A stretch of 24,003 nt of DNA from Dehalococcoidia bacterium (GCA_016783225.1 JADHWZ010000007.1:1-24003), one strand, 5' to 3'. Numbered from the stretch's first letter, positions 15,291 to 24,003 are shown. The notes: generated from the sequence alone by a model not told the origin. Made by a program: numbers and translations.

Positions 15291-16067
15291 TGTATCAAGA
15301 GCGTCTCTGAGCTCTTTCATGAAGCTCCGGAGTTGCACCATTGATTCATCACCAGCTTCCATAAATTGAATTATGCGGCTACCCACAATCACCCCGTCGG
15401 CTACGTCAGCTACTTGTCTAGCCTGCTCTGGCGTGGATATTCCAAAGCCAACGCAAAGAGGCTGTTTTGCCACCTGTTTTACCCGTGCCACAAATGCCTG
15501 TAAATCAGCGGGTAGACTATTCCTGGCTCCGGTAACACCTGTTACTGAAACCAAATATATAAATCCCCGGGACCTATCAGCCACAAGCCTGATACGCTCT
15601 TCAGTGCTGGTCGGAGACAGGAGGTAAACGAGGTCGATATCTCGTCGCCGGCTGACGGCTTCCAGCTCTGAGCCTTCGTCTGGAGGTAAGTCAGGAATGA
15701 TTAAGCCACTGACCCCGGAGTTGGCGCAGTTGCCACAGAATTCTTCCAGACCATAGTTAAAGACCGGATTGAAATAAGTCATAAACACCAGTGGTATACT
15801 GACCTTACGGCTCAACTCCTTGGCTACCTCTAGGCAAATATGGGGCGTGACTCCGTTCTCCAGGGCACAAAAGCTCGCCTTTTGTATAGTAACGCCATCA
15901 GCCAGTGGGTCGGAGAACGGTATTCCCAGCTCCACTATATCGCAGCCACTGCTGGCAAGAAGGGGAACCACCTTTAATGTAGCCTCAATGCTAGGATAAC
16001 CTACAGTAACATAGGGTATAAGAGATGTACGCCCCGGTCGGCTAAAAACAGAATCGATACGACTCAC
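15276..16067 (-). CDS. trpA: Tryptophan synthase alpha subunit
   Basis: This subunit cleaves indole-3-glycerol phosphate to indole and glyceraldehyde 3-phosphate, and works as an alpha2-beta2 complex with TrpB. The 263-aa TIM barrel is full length. Catalytic E47 lies in [16 protein letters not shown] and D58 follows in the same stretch. [13 protein letters not shown] provides the phosphate-binding loop. The start is GTG at 16067, overlapping the trpB stop by four bases (GTGA), so the subunits are translationally coupled. It is the last gene of the operon; its 3' end overlaps the convergent HhH gene by 15 bases and no intrinsic terminator is visible there. Confidence 0.97.
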   Translation of the reverse strand: MSRIDSVFSRPGRTSLIPYVTVGYPSIEATLKVVPLLASSGCDIVELGIPFSDPLADGVTIQKASFCALENGVTPHICLEVAKELSRKVSIPLVFMTYFNPVFNYGLEEFCGNCANSGVSGLIIPDLPPDEGSELEAVSRRRDIDLVYLLSPTSTEERIRLVADRSRGFIYLVSVTGVTGARNSLPADLQAFVARVKQVAKQPLCVGFGISTPEQARQVADVADGVIVGSRIIQFMEAGDESMVQLRSFMKELRDALDTSNPG

Positions 16068-17251
16068 CGCTTTTCTCCCAGTGCTTCAACCACGATATCC
16101 ATGTCCTTATCTCCACGCCCGGAAAGATTGAGCACGACAATTTGTTCTTTGTCTAACGAACCTGCCATCCTGGCAGCATGGAATACAGCATGAGCCGGTT
16201 CCAAGGCTGGAGTAATGCCTTCTGTCTTGCAAAGCAATTGAAAGCCCTCAAGAGCTTCCTCATCGTTTACTGCAACATAGGTTGCATGCCCACTGTCTTT
16301 CAGGTAGCTGTGCTCAGGACCAACGCCGGGATAATCCAGCCCTGCAGAGACGCTGTGCGTTTCCCGGATCTGGCCATCACCATCCTGCAAAACATACGAT
16401 TTCGCTCCATGTAGTACTCCTATTTTACCTTCAACCAACGTGGCAGCATGTTCTCCTGTCTCAAGCCCTCTACCAGCCGCCTCTACTCCGACAAGCCTGA
16501 CATCTTTGTCGTTCAAAAAGGGATAAAAGATGCCAATAGCATTACTTCCACCTCCTACACAGGCAACTATATAGTCGGGCAGGCGGTTACACTTGGTCAG
16601 AATCTGCTCTCTGGTCTCCCTGCCTATTACTAACTGAAAATCACGCACTATTTGAGGATAGGGATAAGGACCAACTACCGAGCCCAGAAGATAGTAGCTG
16701 CTCTTGACATTGGTCACCCAGTCTCTCATAGCCTCATTGATAGCATCCTTCAGCGTCCGACTGCCACTGGAAACAAGCTTCACCTCGGCACCCATCAATT
16801 TCATACGGAAGACATTCAGTGCCTGGCGGCGCACGTCCTCCTCACCCATATATACGACACACTCCATCCCCAACATAGCACAGACAGCAGCAGTAGCTAC
16901 ACCATGCTGCCCAGCTCCTGTCTCGGCAATAATTCGCTGTTTTCCCATCCTGCGGGCAAGAAGACCCTGTCCCAAGGCATTGTTAATCTTGTGAGCACCA
17001 GTGTGAGCTAAATCCTCTCTCTTAAGAAAAATCTGGGCGCCACCGCAGTGTTTGCTTAGGCTTTCCGCCAAATAGAGCGGCGTCGGCCTTCCCGCATAGT
17101 CACGAGACAATGAGTCAAGTGCAGTCCAGAAAGAAGTATCAGCTTTAGCCTTCTCGTAAGCTGCTTTGAGCTCGTCTAACGCTGGTACAAGAGTCTCGGG
17201 CACAAATCGCCCGCCATAGTCACCAAAGTATCCTGAATCATCAGGTAACAA
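16064..17251 (-). CDS. trpB: Tryptophan synthase beta subunit
   Basis: This PLP enzyme condenses indole with serine to give tryptophan. The 395-aa protein is of the standard TrpB1 type that pairs with Trp[20 protein letters not shown] at the N-terminus, Schiff-base K88 in [26 protein letters not shown] with the catalytic Glu, and the phosphate loop [12 protein letters not shown]. The start is TTG at 17251, chosen because AAGGAGG precedes it at normal spacing and no ATG precedes the conserved N-terminus. It follows aroF after a 49-base gap and overlaps trpA by four bases. Confidence 0.97.
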   Translation of the reverse strand: MLPDDSGYFGDYGGRFVPETLVPALDELKAAYEKAKADTSFWTALDSLSRDYAGRPTPLYLAESLSKHCGGAQIFLKREDLAHTGAHKINNALGQGLLARRMGKQRIIAETGAGQHGVATAAVCAMLGMECVVYMGEEDVRRQALNVFRMKLMGAEVKLVSSGSRTLKDAINEAMRDWVTNVKSSYYLLGSVVGPYPYPQIVRDFQLVIGRETREQILTKCNRLPDYIVACVGGGSNAIGIFYPFLNDKDVRLVGVEAAGRGLETGEHAATLVEGKIGVLHGAKSYVLQDGDGQIRETHSVSAGLDYPGVGPEHSYLKDSGHATYVAVNDEEALEGFQLLCKTEGITPALEPAHAVFHAARMAGSLDKEQIVVLNLSGRGDKDMDIVVEALGEKR

Positions 17252-17300
17252 TGTATGCCTCCTTCTGCATCAGCCAAATCATAGGTTATGCTCCTCAGTA

Positions 17301-18296
17301 TTACCCTTTCAACTTCGCTATCTCCCCAACCAATTCTCGAAACTGCTCCGGATACAGGGACTGCAACCCATCGGAAAGTGCATGTGAAGGGTCATGGTGC
17401 ACTTCGACCAGAATGCCATCAGCACCCACAGCGATGGCTGCCTTTGACAGGGGAATAACATAGTCCCTTCGCCCGCTGGCATGGCTGGGGTCAACCACGA
17501 TGGGAAGATGGCTAACCTCGTTGATACAAAGTATAGCGCTTATGTCCAGCGTATTTCGTGTATTGTCAGAAAAAGTGCGTATTCCGCGTTCGCACAAGAT
17601 AAGCTGTGTGTTTCCCTCAGACATAATGTATTCAGCCGACATCAGCAACTCCTCAATAGTAGCCGCAAAGCCTCGCTTCAACAAGATTGGCTTTGAAGCA
17701 TGTCCCGCCTGACGCAGCAGTGAATAGTTCTGCATATTCCTTGCCCCTATCTGAATGATGTCGGCATACCGTTCCACAACTTCAAGGTTTGTATGGTCGG
17801 TAGCCTCCGTTACGATTAGCAAACCTGTCTCCTCACGGACTTTTTTCAGTATCTTCAATCCTTCCTCTCCCAGTCCTTGAAAGCTATACGGTGAGGTTCT
17901 GGGTTTGAAGGCTCCTCCTCGAAAGACCTGGGCGCCATATTGTTTTACCAGGCGGGCGATAGTGAGCGCCTGTTCCTCACTTTCTACAGCACAAGGACCA
18001 GCCATTACTACCGGCTTCTCTCCACCAATCCTGACATCACCAATGGCTATAACCGTAGGTTCCGGATGTGTCTCCCTGCTGACAAGTTTATATGGTTTGG
18101 TTACCCTGATAGTCTCTTTTACGCCGTCCAAAGCAAGCAGCCGTGAATCCTCAACCATGCCCTTATTTCCTATGATACAAACGGCGGTTCGCTCAGCACC
18201 TGGAATCGGGATACCACGGTAGCCCAATTCCTCTATTTCGCGAATAACTACTTGCACTTGTTCTTCTGTAGCCTCGTTCTTCATAACAACAAGCAT
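17301..18296 (-). CDS. aroF: 3-deoxy-7-phosphoheptulonate (DAHP) synthase, type I beta with N-terminal regulatory domain
   Basis: DAHP synthase joins phosphoenolpyruvate and erythrose 4-phosphate, the first step of the shikimate pathway. The 331-aa chain has a ferredoxin-like domain at about residues 1-68 (MLVVMKNEATEEQVQVVIRE...), as in the Thermotoga enzyme, where it mediates feedback by aromatic amino acids. The catalytic barrel follows: VVMAGPCAVESEEQ, FRGGAFKPRTSPYSFQG, IQIGARNMQNY, LLKRGF, LCERGIRTF and VVDPSHASGRRD, including the expected metal and substrate ligands. ATG 18296 has GGGAGGA ahead of it. Its location between trpF and trpB ties precursor supply to tryptophan demand through the operon's T-box. 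Confidence 0.95.
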   Translation of the reverse strand: MLVVMKNEATEEQVQVVIREIEELGYRGIPIPGAERTAVCIIGNKGMVEDSRLLALDGVKETIRVTKPYKLVSRETHPEPTVIAIGDVRIGGEKPVVMAGPCAVESEEQALTIARLVKQYGAQVFRGGAFKPRTSPYSFQGLGEEGLKILKKVREETGLLIVTEATDHTNLEVVERYADIIQIGARNMQNYSLLRQAGHASKPILLKRGFAATIEELLMSAEYIMSEGNTQLILCERGIRTFSDNTRNTLDISAILCINEVSHLPIVVDPSHASGRRDYVIPLSKAAIAVGADGILVEVHHDPSHALSDGLQSLYPEQFRELVGEIAKLKG

Positions 18297-18328
18297 CTTG
18301 TCCTCCCTCGTATTAACAATTGCTCAAA

Positions 18329-18976
18329 CTACCGCGCTGCCCTGACTGCTTCAACAAAAGCTTTGATTTTGTCAACAGATTTAATCCCATTGACCTCAAC
18401 TCCAGATGACACGTCAACACCCCATGGATGAACTTCTTCGACCAACTGGACAACATTCGAGGGAGCGAGTCCTCCAGCGATAACTACCGGGAATCTCGCC
18501 GATACCACTTTTGCCAACTGCCAATCAAAGGCTTGCCCTGTCCCTCCATAAGCATTCCCCACCTGTGAATCAAGAAGGCAGACAAGCTCACTATGAAGCC
18601 CCAACTGGTATCCCGTGGCTATCTCGTCAATAACTTCCTCCGCGGCTCTAGCATTTGTCACGTGGACAGTTCTAACAATCGGCCGCTCAATCCGCCGACA
18701 ATAATCCCAATTTTCGTCACCACTGAGTTGCACCCAATCCAGACGGCAATAGTCCGCAATACGGTTCACCTCGTTAGCTGCCGTATCGACAAAGACACCA
18801 ACCGCAGATGGACGAAGACTTACACCCTGAACCGCTTTTATCATCTCCAATGCTCTTTCTGCAGAGACTTGGCGTCGACTGGGGGCAAATACAAGCCCTA
18901 TGAAATCCGCACCAGCTTCGGCTGCCACCAAAGCATGCTGTACCTCAGACAATCCACAAATCTTGATTTTAGTCAC
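18329..18976 (-). CDS. trpF: Phosphoribosylanthranilate isomerase
   Basis: TrpF performs the Amadori rearrangement of phosphoribosylanthranilate to CdRP, the third step from chorismate. The 215-aa barrel starts TKIKICGLSEVQHA with the catalytic Cys7 in KICG. FIGLVFAPSRRQVS and PVVIAGGLAPSNV are typical family stretches, and GVDVSSGVEVNGIKSVDKI supplies the catalytic Asp and the last phosphate-binding loop. The start is GTG at 18976; it overlaps the trpC stop by four bases (GTGA). A 32-base gap separates it from aroF. Confidence 0.96.
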   Translation of the reverse strand: MTKIKICGLSEVQHALVAAEAGADFIGLVFAPSRRQVSAERALEMIKAVQGVSLRPSAVGVFVDTAANEVNRIADYCRLDWVQLSGDENWDYCRRIERPIVRTVHVTNARAAEEVIDEIATGYQLGLHSELVCLLDSQVGNAYGGTGQAFDWQLAKVVSARFPVVIAGGLAPSNVVQLVEEVHPWGVDVSSGVEVNGIKSVDKIKAFVEAVRAAR

Positions 18977-19749
18977 AATAGTTCCTTCATCCTGGCCGCA
19001 ATATCAGGCGCTGACATTAGAGACTCGCCAACAAGCACTGCATCAATACCCAACTGCCTCAACTTCTCTATATCACTGTGCTCTTTTATGCCGCTCTCAC
19101 TGACCACTATTCGACCTTGTGGAATAAGCGGCCGCAAGCGCTCAGTAATCCCAAGGTCTACTGTAAATGTATTGAGATCACGGTTATTGATGCCAATAAT
19201 CTGTGCTTCGCTGCTCAAAGCAATTTCAAGCTCAGCTTCGTTGTGCACCTCCACCAAACAGGTCATGCCCAACTGGTGACTTAACAAAAGCAATTCCTTC
19301 AGTTTCGCGGAACTCAAGATAGCCACAATGAGTAATAAGGCATCAGCGCCATAGGCACGGGATTCATAAATCTGATAAGGGTCGTGAAGGAAATCCTTTC
19401 TCAGCAGAGGAATTTCCCTGTTTATCAGCGCGTATTTTATGTCCCTGAGATGATCAAGACTGCCGCGAAAGTTTCTGCCTTCAGTGAGCACTGATATAGC
19501 CGAGGCCCCGTTCTTGGCATAAGTCTGGGCTATATCCACCGGGTCGAAATCAGGACGAATAATACCCTTGGATGGTGACGCTTTCTTGACCTCAGCAATT
19601 AGCTGAATGCCATCACCACGCAGAGCCGTAGCGAAATCAAGGGGTGGAACTTGCTCCATTGCCGCCCTGCGCACATCTTCCAGTGGAAAATTGCGTTTTC
19701 TGGCTTCCAGTTCCAGCAAATTATCTGATACTATCTGTTTGAGTATCAT
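18973..19749 (-). CDS. trpC: Indole-3-glycerol-phosphate synthase
   Basis: TrpC closes the indole ring, converting CdRP to indole-3-glycerol phosphate. The 258-aa chain is full length for a stand-alone enzyme. IAEVKKASPSKGIIRPDFDP carries the first catalytic lysine (K55) and the substrate-binding loop; LLRKDFLHDPYQIYESRAYGADA carries K118. IIGINNRDLNTFTVDL and VVSESGI follow as expected. ATG 19749 lies ten bases after the trpD stop, and its end overlaps trpF by four bases. Confidence 0.97.
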   Translation of the reverse strand: MILKQIVSDNLLELEARKRNFPLEDVRRAAMEQVPPLDFATALRGDGIQLIAEVKKASPSKGIIRPDFDPVDIAQTYAKNGASAISVLTEGRNFRGSLDHLRDIKYALINREIPLLRKDFLHDPYQIYESRAYGADALLLIVAILSSAKLKELLLLSHQLGMTCLVEVHNEAELEIALSSEAQIIGINNRDLNTFTVDLGITERLRPLIPQGRIVVSESGIKEHSDIEKLRQLGIDAVLVGESLMSAPDIAARMKELL

Positions 19750-19759
19750 CTGATATCCC

Positions 19760-20773
19760 TCATGTAAAGCTACGGCTAAGCTTTATCAACTCCTCCATCT
19801 TCGCTAAGGCACTACCATTATCAATTGCCTCCCCAGCCAACTTTACTCCATGTTGAAGCTCTTGTGCTCTGCCGCCAGCAACCAGTGCTGCTGCTGTATT
19901 CAGCAACACCACATCACGCTGAGGACCCGGAGCACCCGTCAGGATTCCACGTAGCAAGATAGCGTTTTCATCAACAGTGCCGCCCTTCAAGCTGTCCGGG
20001 GTAGCTCTGGATAAACCGAAGTCCTCAGGACTGATAGAATAGGTTGTAATGCGATTGTCCTTGAGCTCATAGACTCGTGTCTTGCCTGTGACCGTGATTT
20101 CGTCCAGCCCATCCTCACCATGGACTACCAGGGCATGCTGGCAGCCCAGAGATTGAAGCACCTGAGCGAGTTTCTCCGTCAACGATTCCTCAGCTACACC
20201 GAGCACTTGGGCTCTGGCCCCGGCGGGGTTGGTAAGCGGGCCAAGGATATTGAACACAGTGCGGATTCCAATCTCACGCCTGGGAGCACCAGCATACTTC
20301 ATAGCCGGATGGAACACTGGAGCGAAGATGAAACCTATGCCTACTTCTTCCAAGCATCTCTGTACCTGCTCCGCGTTAAGGTCGATTCGCACCCCTAAAG
20401 CCTCGAGTACATCAGCACTACCACACTGACTGCTCATGGCACGGTTACCATGTTTGGCTATCCTTACCCCAGCTCCAGCAGCAACGAAGGCAGCAGCAGT
20501 AGAGATATTAAAAGTGGACGAGTTATCACCCCCAGTTCCACAGGTATCCACGACCGGCTCCTTGCTGACCACGCGAACGGCTTTGGATCTCATGGTCTTA
20601 GCTAGCCCAGCAATTTCGTCAGCCGTTTCCCCTTTGAGCCTCAGCGCCGTGACAAAGGCTCCGAATTGGGCTGGCGTAACTTCACCGCTCATGATCTCTG
20701 CCATGACCTGTGCCGCCTGGTCTGCAGAAAGAGAATGTCCGGATACCAGCAAAGCAATGGCTTCCCTAATCAT
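19760..20773 (-). CDS. trpD: Anthranilate phosphoribosyltransferase
   Basis: TrpD attaches phosphoribosyl pyrophosphate to anthranilate, the second step of the branch. The 337-aa length is standard. The signature DTCGTGGDNSSTFNIST (PRPP loop, GTGGD at 79-83) is followed by KHGNRAMSSQCGSADVLEALG, which binds anthranilate and pyrophosphate. Later FAPVFHPAMKYAGAPRREIGIRT and FNILGPLTNPAG are also diagnostic. The ATG at 20773 overlaps the trpG reading frame by eight bases, consistent with coupled translation. It is not fused to trpG, unlike in some enteric bacteria. Confidence 0.97.
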   Translation of the reverse strand: MIREAIALLVSGHSLSADQAAQVMAEIMSGEVTPAQFGAFVTALRLKGETADEIAGLAKTMRSKAVRVVSKEPVVDTCGTGGDNSSTFNISTAAAFVAAGAGVRIAKHGNRAMSSQCGSADVLEALGVRIDLNAEQVQRCLEEVGIGFIFAPVFHPAMKYAGAPRREIGIRTVFNILGPLTNPAGARAQVLGVAEESLTEKLAQVLQSLGCQHALVVHGEDGLDEITVTGKTRVYELKDNRITTYSISPEDFGLSRATPDSLKGGTVDENAILLRGILTGAPGPQRDVVLLNTAAALVAGGRAQELQHGVKLAGEAIDNGSALAKMEELIKLSRSFT

Positions 20774-21344
20774 CGTTTTTCCCCTTTCCTAGAAAATTCC
20801 TTAGTACGTCCTTCCCTACATGAGTCATGAATGATTCGGGGTGAAACTGGATGCCTTCTACCGGGTACTGGCAGTGCCGCAGTCCCATAATTGTGCCGTC
20901 AGCAGTCCATGCGGTTACCTGAAGGTAGTCCGGGAGCCCCTCACGCAATACTGTCAATGAATGGTAGCGAATAGCTGAGAAAGGGTTAGCCAGCCCAGCA
21001 AACACTCCCTGGCCATCGTGATATATTGAAGAAGACTTGCCATGCATGATCTCCGCAGCCTGCCCAACGGAGCCACCATAACTGTAGCCGATACACTGGT
21101 GCCCCAGGCAAACGCCTAGTATCGGCAACCTATGACCAAAGTATCGGATGACCTCGTTGGATATACCAGCTCGTAGCGGTGTAGATGGCCCAGGCGAGAT
21201 AACTATGCGCTGAGGCTCCATCTTATCAATCTCCCCAAGGGTAATCTCGTCATTGCGTACTACCACTATCTCCTCACCTAACTCACTCAGGTACTGAAAG
21301 AGGTTATAGGTAAAGCTGTCGTAGTTATCGATCAGTAGCAGCAT
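20766..21344 (-). CDS. trpG: Anthranilate synthase glutamine amidotransferase subunit
   Basis: TrpG hydrolyses glutamine and channels ammonia to TrpE. The 192-aa class I amidotransferase shows LLIDNYDSFTYNL at the start, SPGPSTP, the nucleophile C79 in LGVCLGHQCIG and the partners H168 and E170 in QFHPESF. I chose ATG 21344 because GGGAGG lies closer to it at workable spacing; a GTG directly before it (21347) is the alternative. It overlaps the end of trpE by about 20 bases. In many bacteria the same subunit also serves p-aminobenzoate synthesis; that cannot be judged here. Confidence 0.97.
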   Translation of the reverse strand: MLLLIDNYDSFTYNLFQYLSELGEEIVVVRNDEITLGEIDKMEPQRIVISPGPSTPLRAGISNEVIRYFGHRLPILGVCLGHQCIGYSYGGSVGQAAEIMHGKSSSIYHDGQGVFAGLANPFSAIRYHSLTVLREGLPDYLQVTAWTADGTIMGLRHCQYPVEGIQFHPESFMTHVGKDVLRNFLGKGKNDD

Positions 21345-22800
21345 CACTCCTCCCAGGTATCTGGTCTTGGCCCTCAGCCTGGTTGATAGCTTTAAGTAGC
21401 GCCTGGGCCTTGTTCATACTCTCCTGAAACTCACGTTCAGGGACGCTATCGTAGACAATTCCACACCCTGCTTGAATATAGGCAACTTCTTTGGTCATCA
21501 CTAAGGTTCTTATGGCTATAGCCATGTCCATGTTGCCTGAAAAAGAGAGATAGCCTACAGCCCCGGCATAGGGTCCCCTTTTCTCAGGCTCAAGCTCAGC
21601 TATTATTTCCATAGCTCGGATCTTGGGAGCTCCAGATACAGTGCCCGCAGGAAAACAAGCCCGCAAGGCATCGAAGGCAGTCATACCACGCCGTAGCTTG
21701 CCCTGCACGTGAGTAACCAGGTGCATAACATGGGAGTACCGTTCGACATCCATCAGTTCACTAACCTCAACCGTGCCTGGCTCACTCACGCGCCCGACGT
21801 CGTTGCGCCCAAGGTCGACCAGCATAATATGCTCAGCGCGCTCCTTTTCGTCACTGCGGAGTTCCTGCTCCAGCATGGCATCCTCGGCAGGACTCCTCCC
21901 GCGGGGCCTGGTTCCAGCCAGAGGACGGGTCGTCACATGGCCATCCTCTACCCTCACTAGAACTTCTGGAGAGGCTCCTACAATGTGAAAGTCTCCGAAA
22001 TCAAAGAAGAACATGTAGGGGGAGGGATTGATGGTACGTAAGGCCCTATAGACCTCAAAAGGAGCAACATCGGTAGGTTGCGCCAGGCGTTGAGACAGCA
22101 CCACCTGAATGGCCTCTCCAGCAGTGATATATTCCTTTATCTTTACTACGCTGGCTTCAAACTCTTCTCTAGAGAAGTTTGAGGAAAGCTTTGAGCCACT
22201 TACGCGGTGACTGGTAGCCTTTGTGCCTAAGCTCGGCTCGAGTGGTTCGCTCAGCTTCCCCACAAGGTTATCAATTTTTCCCACTGCCTTTTGATAGGCT
22301 TCCTCTGTGTCTCCGTCAAGACGAGCATGGCTCAGAACCTTAATCTTGTGGGTAACATGGTCAAAGACAAGCATAGTGTCTACAAACATAAACAGCGACT
22401 CCGGTAATCCCAGGGGGTCGCGGCCTGGAGATGGTAGCCTCTCGAAGCGAGTGACTGTTTCGTAGGCGAGGTAACCCACCGCGCCGCCGCAGAACCTAGG
22501 AAGACCGCTGACCGGCACTAATCTATGCTTTTTCAATTCCTCAGCAACGAGGGCGAGAGGATCGGTGTTGTCCTCGCCCCTAGTAGCAAGCACTCGGTAC
22601 GGCTCGGTGCCTATGAAGCTGTAGCGGGCCAGCCGTTGGCCACCCTCCACACTTTCCAGAAGGAAGGAATACGCACCCCGACTAATCTTCAGAAACGCCG
22701 ACACGGGTGTCTCCAGGTCGGCGACGATTTCACTGTAAATCGGTATTAGGTCACCTTCCTTACCATAGTCCTTGACTTCTTCCAATGTTGGATAGTACAT
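21325..22800 (-). CDS. trpE: Anthranilate synthase component I
   Basis: TrpE converts chorismate to anthranilate using ammonia from TrpG. The product is 491 aa from ATG 22800, which has GGAGAG just upstream and lies 28 bases past the leader terminator; longer frames running back into the terminator are not credible. SFLLES (45-50) and NPSPYMFF, the elements that bind tryptophan for feedback inhibition in this family, are intact. The chorismate-binding core shows GASPEVLVRV, RPLAGTRPRG, LVDLGRNDVGRV, GTVSGAPKIRAMEII and IQAGCGIVYDS. It is the first gene of the trp operon, under T-box control. Confidence 0.97.
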   Translation of the reverse strand: MYYPTLEEVKDYGKEGDLIPIYSEIVADLETPVSAFLKISRGAYSFLLESVEGGQRLARYSFIGTEPYRVLATRGEDNTDPLALVAEELKKHRLVPVSGLPRFCGGAVGYLAYETVTRFERLPSPGRDPLGLPESLFMFVDTMLVFDHVTHKIKVLSHARLDGDTEEAYQKAVGKIDNLVGKLSEPLEPSLGTKATSHRVSGSKLSSNFSREEFEASVVKIKEYITAGEAIQVVLSQRLAQPTDVAPFEVYRALRTINPSPYMFFFDFGDFHIVGASPEVLVRVEDGHVTTRPLAGTRPRGRSPAEDAMLEQELRSDEKERAEHIMLVDLGRNDVGRVSEPGTVEVSELMDVERYSHVMHLVTHVQGKLRRGMTAFDALRACFPAGTVSGAPKIRAMEIIAELEPEKRGPYAGAVGYLSFSGNMDMAIAIRTLVMTKEVAYIQAGCGIVYDSVPEREFQESMNKAQALLKAINQAEGQDQIPGRSDAATDR

Positions 22801-22822
22801 ATGACTCTCCATCCAGCACTGC

Positions 22823-22858
22823 AAAGAAAATCCCCTCGCCCATAGGGGCGAGGGGATT
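22823..22858 (-). terminator. Intrinsic terminator of the trp T-box leader
   Basis: Perfect 13-base arms AATCCCCTCGCCC and GGGCGAGGGGATT (22829-22841 and 22846-22858) enclose a four-base loop. On the minus strand the stem is followed by TTTTCTTT. It ends 28 bases before trpE, so read-through is needed for expression. The T-box bulge sequence just upstream would pair to form the competing antiterminator. Confidence 0.92.
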
Positions 22859-23125
22859 ACCCTTCGCGGTACCACCCTACTTGGTTACCCGTAGACCTGG
22901 ACAACCATCTCTTTCAGGTACGGCCCCAACAACTTGAAGCGATACCCTGGGCTCTGCTAACGGTGCCCACTCCGTCAAAGCCTACTCGGAGGCTATCCTT
23001 TCGGTTTGCGGCTCCCAAGTCCATTCAGCCTCTGCGCCAGCACCGGCTCACACCTCACCCGGCTCTCTGAGCTTCGCTGGAGACATACTAGTCTCGTTCA
23101 CGGCCTTTTTTGTTCTATTCTGTTA
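22823..23125 (-). ncRNA. T-box riboswitch leader, tryptophan specificity, upstream of trpE
   Basis: The minus strand carries the canonical T-box sequence AGGGTGGTACCGCG at 22878-22865, which pairs with the acceptor end of uncharged tRNA. Stem I shows AGAGAGCCGG (23068-23059), the AG-bulge region, and the distal GGTGTGAGCC (23054-23045). The specifier context CTGAATGGAC presents TGG, the Trp codon, at 23023-23021. A terminator follows the T-box. When tRNA-Trp is uncharged it should pair with the specifier and bulge, stabilise the antiterminator and allow transcription of the operon. The boundaries are estimated from the promoter and terminator. Confidence 0.95.
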
Positions 23126-23131
23126 GGCAAG

Positions 23132-23160
23132 ACTATACTTGATTATGACGTTTTTGTCAA
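23132..23160 (-). promoter_or_regulatory. Promoter of the trp operon
   Basis: On the minus strand a perfect TTGACA (23160-23155) and TATAGT (23137-23132) are separated by exactly 17 bases. The transcription start would fall near 23125, at the 5' edge of the T-box leader. Being close to consensus, it fits an operon regulated by termination rather than by initiation. Confidence 0.8.
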
Positions 23161-23385
23161 GCGGTTCGAGGACTACTCCAGAGCAGCGATCCGAATCTGA
23201 TATCAGCATTCCCTTTGGAGCTTCTTCTCTGGCAAGAAAGGACAATGTCGAGGCGAACGGTGGCAACAGTGGTAAACCTGCAGTCGATGCACGCCGTTGG
23301 GCAAAGCTGAGCTTCTATTCTGGTTATGGTAGACTGTGGGCTATAAAAGGCTTACCTAATTGGCCCAAATAGAGATGATGACGAG
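23161..23385. other. Intergenic region between the trp promoter and the MFS gene
   Basis: About 225 bases lie between two divergent transcription units. I see no credible gene. An open frame on the plus strand ending near 23372 has no recognisable motif. No convincing promoter for the MFS gene was found, though AT-rich candidates such as TATAAA at 23342 exist without a -35. Confidence 0.45.
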
Positions 23386-24003
23386 ATGCTTTCAGAAAGA
23401 GCTTTCCGACCTATTGACTACGTCAAGATAAGCATCTTCGGGGCCGGCCTATCGTTTCTCTGGCCCAGCCTACATACCCTCATAATTCCACTTCGCCTCC
23501 TGGAATTCACTCCCGAAGCCCTGAAAAACACTTACCTCGGCATTTTGACCTTCTGTGGCTCGATGGTGGCTGTACTTATCCAGCCTCTGGCCGGGGCAAT
23601 CAGCGACCGCGCAAACTTCCACCTGGGCCGCCGTCGCCCTTTTATCCTTGTAGGAACGCTAATGGCCTTGCTCTTCCTCCCCAGTATAAGCCTCTCCGGC
23701 ACCTTTCTCTTTCTATTGCTGGGCTATTGCCTGTTGCAGGTCGCCTGCAATATCGCTCAAGGTCCGTTCCAGGCATTCATCCCAGATTTGGCCCCACAAA
23801 ACCGCAAGGGGGTAGCGTCGGGAGCGAAGAACCTGGCTGAGGTAGTAGCTGGTGTGGCTTTTCTGCGGGTAGTGGCCTACTTCATGGATGTCTACTCCAG
23901 CGGCGGCGGAGAAATGTGGCTGTGGCTGGCCATAGGTTTTCCCGGGGTAGTCTTGCTGGGGACAATGATTACCACCGTGTTAACGGTTAAGGAGCAGCCA
24001 CCC
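23386..24003 (+). CDS. Major facilitator superfamily transporter, N-terminal part (runs off window)
   Basis: The first 206 codons of a membrane transporter are present and the frame is open to the window edge. The translation begins MLSERAFRPIDYVKISIFGAG and contains about six hydrophobic segments. The loop after the second segment reads GAISDRANFHLGRRRPFILVG, the D-R...G-R-R-R-P motif found in the sucrose/GPH-like branch of the superfamily. QVACNIAQGPFQAFIPDLAP around the fourth to fifth segment also fits. The ATG at 23386 is the first one in this frame; its Shine-Dalgarno is weak. Substrate cannot be inferred, and closeness to the trp operon does not imply tryptophan transport. Confidence 0.85.
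   Translation, partial: MLSERAFRPIDYVKISIFGAGLSFLWPSLHTLIIPLRLLEFTPEALKNTYLGILTFCGSMVAVLIQPLAGAISDRANFHLGRRRPFILVGTLMALLFLPSISLSGTFLFLLLGYCLLQVACNIAQGPFQAFIPDLAPQNRKGVASGAKNLAEVVAGVAFLRVVAYFMDVYSSGGGEMWLWLAIGFPGVVLLGTMITTVLTVKEQPP

Noticed and set aside
18593..19279. A 228-codon plus-strand frame
   Set aside because: It is antisense to trpF and trpC, whose catalytic motifs are clear.
23139..23372. A 77-codon plus-strand frame upstream of the MFS gene
   Set aside because: It begins inside the trp promoter, has no Shine-Dalgarno and no recognisable motif.
1..24003. CRISPR arrays, tRNA or rRNA genes, insertion sequences, phage genes
   Set aside because: No regular direct repeats, no tRNA-like cloverleaf, no transposase or integrase motifs were seen on either strand.

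Overview
The window looks like a chromosomal stretch of a free-living bacterium, most likely Chloroflexota and probably Dehalococcoidia-like. That placement is inferred from gene content: a TRAP and CaiB/BaiF-rich catabolic cluster, a complete trp operon with a DAHP synthase inside it, a tryptophan T-box, and Gram-positive-style T-box control beside a lipoprotein-anchored TRAP receptor. No rRNA or other marker is present to prove it. There are no CRISPR arrays, tRNAs, insertion sequences or phage genes that I can support.

Region 1 (1-1621) is housekeeping. The 5' end of ruvC and yebC lie on the minus strand. A small membrane protein of the Sm_multidrug_ex family is transcribed divergently behind its own promoter.

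Region 2 (about 1860-13532) is an accessory catabolic module. A TetR-family regulator has a strong promoter overlapped by a perfect 20-bp palindrome. It is followed on the same strand by a three-gene TRAP transporter (dctP, dctQ, dctM), two adjacent class III (CaiB/BaiF) CoA transferases, a class III PLP aminotransferase and a saccharopine-dehydrogenase-like oxidoreductase. A convergent acyl-CoA ligase of the CaiC-like type closes the module. Together they suggest uptake of an organic acid or amino acid, activation by CoA transfer or ligation, and amino-group removal. The substrate cannot be read from the sequence. Unusual details are a 19-codon leader ORF with an adjoining start-stop codon pair before dctP, a perfect 38-bp palindrome between dctP and dctQ, one CoA transferase that appears to lack the catalytic Asp while its partner has it, and a ligase with an eroded ATP-binding P-loop.

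Region 3 (13817-15290) holds an unrecognised 199-aa protein with a possible winged-helix C-terminus. It is divergent from a helix-hairpin-helix protein resembling DNA glycosylases, and the two promoters overlap.

Region 4 (15276-23160, minus strand) is a complete tryptophan operon, trpE-trpG-trpD-trpC-trpF-aroF-trpB-trpA. It is compact, with several 4-base overlaps, and is controlled by a T-box leader with a UGG (Trp) specifier, a canonical T-box sequence, an intrinsic terminator and a near-consensus promoter. It makes all enzymes from chorismate to tryptophan plus the first committed shikimate enzyme.

Region 5 (23386-24003) is the start of an MFS transporter that runs off the window.
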